A stretch of 8,127 nucleotides of DNA, taken from Thermoplasmata archaeon (lineage in GTDB: Archaea > Thermoplasmatota > Thermoplasmata > Thermoplasmatales > Thermoplasmataceae). The stretch is taken from positions 1 to 8,127 of the forward strand of contig JAJYRT010000080.1 of the NCBI GenBank assembly GCA_021793945.1, given 5' to 3'. This document shows positions 1 to 4,157 of the stretch, in pieces. Both the position numbers and the translations under genes were made by a program. How positions within the stretch are numbered: the first letter of the stretch is position 1; every line of letters begins with the position of its first letter. Under the pieces are notes generated by a model, which worked only from the letters and a program-made list of their open reading frames with translations, had not been told where the DNA came from and made no database searches.

Positions 1-27
1 TCAAATCCCGACCGGTCCATTCTGTTA
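1..27 (+). repeat. tRNA-3'-end-like att repeat, copy 1 (left arm outside window)
   Basis: The window opens exactly on the 18-bp core TCAAATCCCGACCGGTCC, followed by ATTCTGTTAAC. The core reads as T-loop TTCAAAT (first T missing), T-stem CCCGA, acceptor strand CCGGTCC and discriminator A. The left arm would lie before base 1, so this could be the end of a real tRNA gene or another repeat copy; the window cannot decide. The same core recurs exactly at 1794 and 5763 and with its first base changed at 2747. Confidence 0.75.
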
Positions 28-67
28 ACATAGTTTATACCTGGTTTGCCCCGGATTCGAGAATTTT

Positions 68-438
68 TTAAGGTTTATCCTCTGGTTCCAACCAGAGGGT
101 ATCGTCATAGTACTCACGTTCTCTCTTTATCAGACCATTTTCAAACTCAAATATATCAACTGATCTTCTTGAGCGTAGTTCAAGCTCTGCAATCACGACT
201 CCCCTTTCTATGTCTGAAACCATGTTCAAAACACTGAATTTTTCTGGTATGTTCCGATAGGCTCTGATCATCGTCTTGATATAATCCTTTTTCCGGACAC
301 AACCTTTCGCTTGGGGGGACCGTATGAAATCCATTCGACATCTTCCGAGAGAAACGATTCATATAGCTTCCAGTCCCGATCATTTTCTGCATTGAAGAAA
401 TTTGTGAGTTTCTCTTCGAGTTCATTTTTCTGAGTCAT
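68..438 (-). pseudogene. SnoaL-like (NTF2-fold) protein, frameshifted
   Basis: Two overlapping minus-strand frames join into one protein of about 123 residues. The first starts at ATG 438, behind a Shine-Dalgarno-like AGGGTGT, with MTQKNELEEKLTNFFNAEND and continues through DWKLYESFLSEDVEWISYGP. The second carries DYIKTMIRAYRNIPEKFSVL through a FEFENGLIKREREYYDD tail to TAA at 68. The small size, the N-terminal amphipathic helix with a DW pair, and the closing strand pair (F.F.NGLI.....Y.D) fit the SnoaL-like/NTF2 superfamily, which includes small ligand-binding or cyclase-like enzymes. The specific function cannot be told. The frame changes at the A5 run 288-292 (T on the + strand), where one extra A would restore the frame. 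This may be true decay or a homopolymer sequencing error. Confidence 0.7.
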
Positions 439-455
439 CTTTACACCCTTGGCCT

Positions 456-467
456 GGCACTAGTGCC
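456..467. promoter_or_regulatory. Perfect 12-bp palindrome GGCACTAGTGCC
   Basis: A GC-rich perfect dyad sits between the stop of the antitoxin remnant (472) and the ribosome-binding site of the SnoaL-like gene (start 438). It could be an operator for the downstream minus-strand gene or a small terminator-like hairpin; no poly-T tract follows on the minus strand. Function is inferred from position only. Confidence 0.35.
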
Positions 468-471
468 TGCG

Positions 472-648
472 TCAGAGTTCCTCAAGAAAATCTCTGGCAT
501 TTCTCACCTTTCCATCCTCGATGTCCTGCTCGCTCCTTTCAAGCTGATCCATTATATACTTATTCTCAAGAGTTTCAACGGTAGCCTCGAGGCTATCAAG
601 GTCGGACTTTGGTATGCTTAAAAGCCTTGACTGTTTTGTGTTGAACCT
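472..648 (-). pseudogene. Orphan antitoxin remnant (RelB-like C-terminus)
   Basis: A minus-strand frame is open from a TAA near 653 to TGA at 472-474. It contains IPKSDLDSLEATVETLENKY, then IMDQLERSEQDIEDGKVRNA and ARDFLEEL. The pattern 'LEATVETLE....M..L..SEQDI..GKVR...DFLEEL' resembles the C-terminal half of archaeal RelB-type antitoxins, the segment that wraps the toxin. The antitoxin at 3772 has the comparable DPEIMRGIARGLEDIKAG. No ATG, GTG or TTG precedes the homologous part; the first Met is internal (IMDQ). No RelE-like toxin follows, only the SnoaL-like gene. I read it as a decayed antitoxin that has lost its start and toxin. A functional short form from the internal Met cannot be excluded. 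Confidence 0.55.
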
Positions 649-660
649 AATATAACTTTA

Positions 661-680
661 TATTCTTTCAGACTTTAATA
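661..680 (+). repeat. Possible left-arm half site of the att repeat
   Basis: TATTCTTTCAGACTTTAATA resembles the repeat left arm TATTCGCTTAAAACTTTAAT (TATTC, then CTTTAAT near the same register), but no tRNA-like core follows. If real, it splits the first long interval into a SnoaL/antitoxin part and a zinc-ribbon/TM part. Such AT-rich similarity could arise by chance. Confidence 0.3.
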
Positions 681-689
681 CTTTTTGGT

Positions 690-940
690 ATGCTTTGGCT
701 CAAATTCACCCCGCCTTTCAGCCACCCTCTTTGAGCCTTCGCCAATTACTATGTGCCCTTCGCTTTGCTTGGTGCTCACACCACCCACCGCCAACGTTTA
801 CCCTACTCGGTATTGCTTCGCAAGACTTCCGGATCGCTTCGGGCACATTATTCTCTCCTGCGGAGTGCAATTTAGGGGAGGGGGACTTAAATGGCTTAAG
901 GGGATGTTTCACCGCACTATGCCGCTTCGCTTAGTGTGGG
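690..940. ncRNA. GC-rich, hairpin-rich non-coding segment (possible structured RNA)
   Basis: This stretch is visibly richer in G+C than its surroundings. Its open frames (for example 685-960 and 695-934 on +) give proteins rich in Pro, Cys, Ser and Trp that look unlike any gene, as is usual for frames over structured RNA. It holds inverted repeats: GGCTCAAA 697-704 with TTTGAGCC 730-737 (8 bp, 25-nt loop); GTGCCC 753-758 with GGGCAC 841-846 enclosing 82 nt; GGTG 771-774 with a nearby CACC; and CACTA near 915 with TAGTG shortly downstream. The strand is undecided. I recognise no Rfam family; the hallmark segments of RNase P and SRP RNA were looked for and not seen. It could be a decayed mobile-element end or a cassette-borne RNA. 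Confidence 0.4.
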
Positions 941-942
941 AT

Positions 943-1506
943 TCAAACTTGACTGATTGAAACCTTGTTCAAATCCTTATCTAAATTTATCTGAAACGAG
1001 CCTTTCACTGTTTTGAAGTTCTCAGACACGACCCAATATTCTGCGATTAGACTGATTTGTCCTTGGATACGAGGGATAAGTTGAGTGGAATCCAAGAACG
1101 CGTTCAATATTAAGGTGTCAGGTTTATTTTTTACCACCCAAAAAGCATCAAATTTTCTATATGTCTTGGGCAGAATATCCGCAAAAGGTATTTGGTACCC
1201 TCTCCATTTTAATTCCGATGATTGTTTGACATATTCTTCCCCGGTCTGCGAGTTTCTGAGGCTAATTAAATAAACATAACAATTCCTTGCGATCATTTTC
1301 TTATGATTATTTTTAACTGCTACATGGAAAAATCTAGATGGCACGTGCTGGCTGTTAACTAGATCTACATCTCCGAAAGTTCCATCGATAAGGCAGAGTT
1401 CAAGCTTATCAGGAGGAAGTTGGATGAGTATTCCAATAATAGCAAGTATCGTTCCAATGACGCCTATCACTATGCCAATTACGGTCAATTCAAAGTCCGT
1501 CACCAC
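943..1506 (-). CDS. Hypothetical protein with one N-terminal membrane segment
   Basis: The 187-residue protein starts at GTG 1506 (a second GTG follows directly), 11 nt after a GGAG motif lying at the end of the upstream zinc-ribbon gene. Residues about 8-30 (VIGIVIGVIGTILAIIGILI) form a single strongly hydrophobic helix. The remaining 155 or so residues are soluble and beta-rich (FFHVAVKNNHKKMIARNCYV, FDAFWVVKNKPDTLILNAFL), possibly an Ig-like or sandwich domain; I do not recognise the family. It lies 6 nt after the zinc-ribbon gene stop, so the two are very likely co-transcribed. With no signal-peptidase site visible, it is probably a signal-anchored protein. No enzyme motif is seen. Confidence 0.75.
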   Translation of the reverse strand: MVTDFELTVIGIVIGVIGTILAIIGILIQLPPDKLELCLIDGTFGDVDLVNSQHVPSRFFHVAVKNNHKKMIARNCYVYLISLRNSQTGEEYVKQSSELKWRGYQIPFADILPKTYRKFDAFWVVKNKPDTLILNAFLDSTQLIPRIQGQISLIAEYWVVSENFKTVKGSFQINLDKDLNKVSISQV

Positions 1507-1512
1507 TCACAA

Positions 1513-1704
1513 TCATTCTCCGTCAACAGGTTCAAATTCCTTCAGTGGTCCTTCGAAACCGCATTTGGGACATGTTATAATCGCGCCTAGAGCGACAAGA
1601 CCGCCCGGCATTTTTATCCCGGCCTTGTACTCAATAGGTTTCAAGCCCCAAGTAGGTTTCTTGAAAATTTCTCCGCACTTTGGGCATTTGATTTTCTTTG
1701 TCAT
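1513..1704 (-). CDS. Small zinc-ribbon protein
   Basis: The 63-residue protein has two CPKCG knuckles, C7/C10 and C45/C48, the classic rubredoxin-like zinc ribbon that binds one zinc ion. The linker (WGLKPIEYKAGIKMPGGLVA) lacks other motifs. ATG 1704 is supported by GTGAGGT, a good archaeal Shine-Dalgarno about 8 nt upstream. It is the first gene of a two-gene minus-strand unit with the membrane protein at 943-1506. Such miniature ribbons may bind nucleic acid or a partner protein; the pairing with an anchored partner suggests they act together, but the role is unknown. Confidence 0.8.
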   Translation of the reverse strand: MTKKIKCPKCGEIFKKPTWGLKPIEYKAGIKMPGGLVALGAIITCPKCGFEGPLKEFEPVDGE

Positions 1705-1773
1705 TTCAATAACCTCACTGATAACATAACACGGTAAAGTTAAGACTTTTGCTATCTAAAGATTAAAATTACA

Positions 1774-1832
1774 GTATTCGCTTAAAACTTTAATCAAATC
1801 CCGACCGGTCCGCTCTTAATTTTCCTGATTCC
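1774..1832 (+). repeat. Att-like repeat, copy 2 (complete)
   Basis: Left arm GTATTCGCTTAAAACTTTAA is followed by the full core TCAAATCCCGACCGGTCC (1794-1811) and, 5 bp later, TAATTTTCCTGATTCC (1817-1832). The right-arm segment recurs at 2769-2784 with 15 of 16 matches. The core starts 18 bp after the start of ATTCGCTTAA, as in copies 3 and 5. It marks the border between the zinc-ribbon unit and the VapBC cassette. Confidence 0.85.
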
Positions 1833-1951
1833 GCAATCAAAAAAACTATGAAGTCTTGCTTCAAATTTTCAGGAGGAATTTCCTGCATTCTAATTGCTGT
1901 TACACTGAGCCTGCATTCAATGCTCGAGGTGATGGCTTGCAGGTAAATAAT

Positions 1952-1958
1952 CATATAC
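1952..1958 (+). promoter_or_regulatory. Putative TATA box of vapBC
   Basis: CATATAC lies about 22-28 nt ahead of the VapB ATG at 1980, the spacing expected for an archaeal TATA box driving a leaderless transcript. No Shine-Dalgarno is seen ahead of that ATG, which agrees with a leaderless mRNA. Confidence 0.4.
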
Positions 1959-1979
1959 CAAAATACCATTCTTATTAAC

Positions 1980-2240
1980 ATGAACATAAAAACTAGTATA
2001 TCCATAGATAAGCAGATTTGGATGGAACTCAAGAATCTTGCCTTAGAACGAGGTAAAGACATAAGCTCCATACTAAAAGATGCTATAGAAAATGAACTGA
2101 ATTCAAATCTTGACAAATCTTTAATGAAATATTCAATTCATGGCACATCTGATTTAGATTTTGAGCCCGTTAAACCCAATGGCAAAATATCTGATCTTAT
2201 AAGGAGCATGAGGGATGACAGAGAAAGTCGTATATCTTGA
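1980..2240 (+). CDS. vapB: VapB-type antitoxin (ribbon-helix-helix)
   Basis: The 86-residue protein begins MNIKTSISIDKQIWMELKNL, a short beta-strand followed by a helix, then RGKDISSILKDAIENEL, the second helix of a ribbon-helix-helix DNA-binding domain (residues about 3-42). The C-terminal half (DLDFEPVKPNGKISDLIRSM) would be the disordered, toxin-wrapping segment. It overlaps the downstream VapC start by 26 bp, typical of translational coupling. The family would neutralise the toxin and repress its own promoter. There is no strong SD at ATG 1980; a TATA-like box at the right distance suggests a leaderless start. VapB rather than another RHH antitoxin is inferred from its PIN-domain partner. 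Confidence 0.85.
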   Translation: MNIKTSISIDKQIWMELKNLALERGKDISSILKDAIENELNSNLDKSLMKYSIHGTSDLDFEPVKPNGKISDLIRSMRDDRESRIS

Positions 2241-2670
2241 CAGCAGTGCCATAATAAAAAGATATGTGTATGAAAACGGCTCGGAAATTATTCGTGCACA
2301 ATATCATGAAGCATATTTGGGAAATGTTCTGCTTTCATTTAATATATGGAATATTGGGGAAGTAATTGGGATATTTGATAAGGCACATAGACAAAAGAGA
2401 ATAACAAAAGAACAGCTAAATACTGTTATGAGCAGATTCTCAGATGAGACTAGAAGGCTTAGAAAGATAGGCATGGTTAGGATAATCCCACTGTCAGATA
2501 GGATAATAGAAGGTAGCTGGGATTTTGTAATTAAGTATCATATCTATGCAGCTGATGCTCTACAGATTACAAGTGCTCTTGAAGTTGGATGTAACGAGTT
2601 TTACACTGGAGATGAAAGACTTCACACGGTTACTCTTTCATCCGGTCTGAAGTCTGTTTATCTGGGATAA
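2215..2670 (+). CDS. vapC: VapC-type PIN-domain ribonuclease toxin
   Basis: The 151-residue protein has the whole PIN signature: YLDSSAIIK with D9, the IGEV helix with E49, AADALQI with D114 and YTGDERL with D133. These acidic residues bind Mg2+ and cleave RNA in this family, often tRNA or rRNA at specific sites. The length is usual. ATG 2215 follows AGGAG (part of AAGGAGCATGAGGG) and overlaps vapB. All catalytic residues are present, so it should be active when VapB is lost. A second copy, about 70% identical by eye over the shared 113 residues, lies on the other strand at 7782-8127. Confidence 0.95.
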   Translation: MTEKVVYLDSSAIIKRYVYENGSEIIRAQYHEAYLGNVLLSFNIWNIGEVIGIFDKAHRQKRITKEQLNTVMSRFSDETRRLRKIGMVRIIPLSDRIIEGSWDFVIKYHIYAADALQITSALEVGCNEFYTGDERLHTVTLSSGLKSVYLG

Positions 2671-2726
2671 TAGTTAATGCTTCAATAAATAACACAACCG
2701 CAACTGGAATTAAGTGTTTTAAATTA

Positions 2727-2784
2727 GGATTCGCTTAAAACAATGAGCAAATCCCGACCGGTCCATTATAATTTTCCTGCTTCC
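2727..2784 (+). repeat. Att-like repeat, copy 3 (complete)
   Basis: GGATTCGCTTAAAAC is followed by the core, with its first T changed to G (GCAAATCCCGACCGGTCC at 2747-2764), then ATTA and TAATTTTCCTGCTTCC (2769-2784). Left arm to core spacing is 18 bp, as in copies 2 and 5. Upstream, AATTAGGATTCGCTTAA matches the IS630 end at 5289-5305 (reverse complement) at 15 of 17 positions. It closes the VapBC cassette. Confidence 0.85.
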
Positions 2785-2834
2785 AGATGCAAAGTAAATG
2801 AATTTTTTTTCTCACAGATTTCTATGCAGAACCA

Positions 2835-2975
2835 TTAACTATAACGGGTTTGTGCTATAACTCCTGGCGCTTTTGTGAGCCTACTGTCAAAAAATAATCT
2901 TTTACCCTTCTTGTCTGTAGTTATTTGTACGGGGTATCCCTGAAATACACAGTATCTATCTCTGAACCTGGCTCA
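2835..2975 (-). pseudogene. Open remnant downstream of the zinc-ribbon/TM gene
   Basis: A minus-strand frame from a TGA near 2980 to TAA at 2835 reads FRDRYCVFQGYPVQITTDKK, then KGKRLFFDSRLTKAPGVIAQ and TRYS. The composition looks like a real protein (basic, balanced), but there is no ATG, GTG or TTG start. It begins where the 2956-3408 gene ends, in a different frame. It may be the tail of a formerly longer protein separated by a frameshift, or a separate decayed gene. I do not recognise the family. Confidence 0.35.
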
Positions 2976-3408
2976 TTATGTTGGATCTTCCAGAAGATCT
3001 GGAAATAAATCCAAGATAAATCATATACACTACATAGACGATAAGAGAAATCACGAAACCGTAAATGAACACTCCAGAACTTGTGTTTCTGTATGTCCCA
3101 AAATAAAGTGCAATCACTGCAATAAAAACCCCAATCGTACCTAGTAGTGCTCCTATTAGGAAAGGCGACAATGACTGGTCCATAATTAATGGCAAACCAT
3201 CCTCTTCACCCTTTTTTATGAGAAAACTCTGCTTTGTTTTGCAATTTGGGCAGATGAATGTCCAGTTCGGTCCAACCCTAACGGCACTTGCAGAACCCCA
3301 CTTGGAATGCCTAAAATTGAACTTATAGTGGCAGTTTGGGCATTCAGTATGTGAAGTTACCCATGACCTGTGATCGCGGGATTCATTTGTCATAGTCATT
3401 TTCGTCAC
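2956..3408 (-). CDS. Zinc-ribbon protein with two membrane helices
   Basis: The protein has up to 150 residues. Cysteine pairs CPNC at C23/C26 and C53/C56 form an N-terminal zinc ribbon. Residues about 82-104 (SPFLIGALLGTIGVFIAVIA) and 112-135 (VFIYGFVISLIVYVVYMIYL) are two membrane helices, giving a hairpin with the ribbon and short C-tail (SSGRSNIMSQVQR) on the same side, probably the cytoplasm. The start is uncertain: GTG 3408, or ATG 3399 or 3393 a few codons later; GAGTGA just upstream could serve ATG 3399. It is alone in its repeat interval. The domain order recalls small membrane proteins linked with stress or defence, but no family is recognised. Confidence 0.75.
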   Translation of the reverse strand: MTKMTMTNESRDHRSWVTSHTECPNCHYKFNFRHSKWGSASAVRVGPNWTFICPNCKTKQSFLIKKGEEDGLPLIMDQSLSPFLIGALLGTIGVFIAVIALYFGTYRNTSSGVFIYGFVISLIVYVVYMIYLGFISRSSGRSNIMSQVQR

Positions 3409-3466
3409 TCATTAATCCTATACGCGATAATGATAAGAATTTTACTCCAAAAGACACAGAGTTACC

Positions 3467-3512
3467 GTATTCTCAAAAATTATTATCAAATCCAAACACT
3501 CCCATTCTAACC
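3467..3512 (+). repeat. Att-like repeat, degenerate copy 4
   Basis: GTATTCTCAAAAATTATTA precedes TCAAATCC (3486-3493), eight non-matching bases, then CCATTCTAACC. Copy 1 has the same TCAAATCC-8 bp-CCATTCT spacing, and the left arm is one base shorter than in intact copies. Only the palindromic centre (CGACCGGT) is lost, while both flanks survive. It separates the zinc-ribbon/TM gene from the RelBE module. Confidence 0.6.
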
Positions 3513-3517
3513 AGTTA

Positions 3518-3769
3518 TCAATAAACGTTCTTTCTATGTCCAATCCTGATAACTACAACTATTAGCTCGCTGTTCTTTATTTGATAAATTGCCCTATAGT
3601 CCCCAATCCTCAGGCTCCAGAGTCCCGTAAGTATTGAGGTCAGAGGTTTTCCGCTCTCGGGTTCGTTTTCAAGTTTGCGAAGTGATTTGATTATCCTGTT
3701 CCTTATTGGCTTGTCACATTTCTTGATAAACTCCTCAGATTCCGCTGTGAGGACAATGTCAAACGACAA
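3518..3769 (-). CDS. relE: RelE/ParE-family toxin
   Basis: The 83-residue protein has the usual RelE-fold length. An N-terminal strand (FDIVLTAE) leads into helices of the form EEFIKKCDKPIRNRIIKSLR, then LWSLRIGDYRAIYQI (residues 50-64) and VVVIRIGHRKNVY at the end. The R-GDYR and R-GHRK--Y patterns are the family hallmark, and the basic residues and C-terminal Tyr contribute to ribosome-dependent mRNA cleavage in RelE. It starts with TTG 3769, 2 nt after the antitoxin stop; AGGGAG about 12 nt upstream lies inside the antitoxin gene. The stop is only a few bases from degenerate repeat copy 4. A ParE-like gyrase inhibitor is the alternative, since the two share this fold. Confidence 0.92.
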   Translation of the reverse strand: MSFDIVLTAESEEFIKKCDKPIRNRIIKSLRKLENEPESGKPLTSILTGLWSLRIGDYRAIYQIKNSELIVVVIRIGHRKNVY

Positions 3770-3771
3770 TA

Positions 3772-4032
3772 CTATTCAAGCTCCCTGCTGATTTGATCGA
3801 GAGGCTTTGTATTTCCTGCCTTAATGTCTTCAAGTCCTCGAGCAATTCCCCTCATTATTTCCGGGTCAGAAAGAATGTCGAGTGTTTCTATCAGTGATTC
3901 CCTGCTGGCAACATCTGGTGAATATGAGTCTATCAATCTTGAAATCAAATCGTTGTAAGATTCTCTTGGATGGATTTTTAAGTGGTTAAGCCTTTCTTTG
4001 AGTTCGTTGTCAATTTGAACTGTTGTTACCAT
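3772..4032 (-). CDS. relB: RelB-like antitoxin
   Basis: The 86-residue protein starts at ATG 4032 (MVTTVQIDNELKERLNHLKI). The same frame runs up to 4065, but that part covers the promoter and its tandem repeat, so I chose 4032. The N-terminus (TTVQIDNELKERLN..K....SYNDLISRLID) is a strand-helix-helix DNA-binding module of the kind in archaeal antitoxins (ribbon-helix-helix-like). The C-terminus (ILSDPEIMRGIARGLEDIKA, then GNTKPLDQISREL) is the RelB-like toxin-binding region, similar in pattern to the remnant at 472-648. It lies 2 nt upstream of relE and is likely autoregulated through the tandem operator at 4036-4054. Confidence 0.85.
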   Translation of the reverse strand: MVTTVQIDNELKERLNHLKIHPRESYNDLISRLIDSYSPDVASRESLIETLDILSDPEIMRGIARGLEDIKAGNTKPLDQISRELE

Positions 4033-4035
4033 AGA

Positions 4036-4062
4036 TAGCAATAGGTAGCAATAGTTATTAAA
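4036..4062 (-). promoter_or_regulatory. Promoter and tandem operator of the relBE module
   Basis: On the minus strand, TTTAATAA (4055-4062) lies about 25 nt ahead of ATG 4032, a good TATA-box position for a leaderless gene. Between it and the start codon, TAGCAATAG occurs twice (+ strand 4036-4044 and 4046-4054), 10 bp apart, one helical turn. Direct repeats at this spacing are a usual target for ribbon-helix-helix antitoxin dimers, so this is probably the autorepression site. The IS630 left end lies about 30 bp further upstream and leaves it intact. Confidence 0.55.
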
Positions 4063-4122
4063 CATTATGGAAAATGTAAGTTGTACAAGCTAGATTATCA
4101 TTCGATTAATACACAGTCTACA

Positions 4123-4129
4123 TTTATAT
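4123..4129 (+). promoter_or_regulatory. Putative TATA box of the transposase gene
   Basis: TTTATAT lies 29-35 nt ahead of the transposase ATG (4158), inside the IS left end. This gives a very short leader. No clear Shine-Dalgarno precedes the ATG. Confidence 0.35.
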
Positions 4130-4157
4130 CTCACTTCCGGTTATTCATAAGATATAA

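Noticed and set aside
1..25. A complete tRNA gene ending at the core
   Set aside because: Only the T-loop to acceptor part is in the window; at the internal copies the bases upstream are AT-rich arm, not a tRNA body, so no full tRNA can be called.
180..425. 81-aa minus frame overlapping the SnoaL-like gene
   Set aside because: It is a third frame; the two conserved halves of the SnoaL-like protein lie in the other two frames.
685..960. Coding regions on + strand over the GC-rich segment
   Set aside because: Composition is rich in Pro, Cys and Trp without motifs, several frames are open at once, and inverted repeats explain the sequence better.
1085..1273. Plus-strand 62-aa frame
   Set aside because: It is antisense to the one-TM protein gene and has no motif or ribosome-binding site.
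4033..4065. Upstream start of the relB antitoxin at 4065
   Set aside because: The extra 11 residues are encoded by the TATA box and tandem operator; homologous antitoxins begin at the TTVQID strand.
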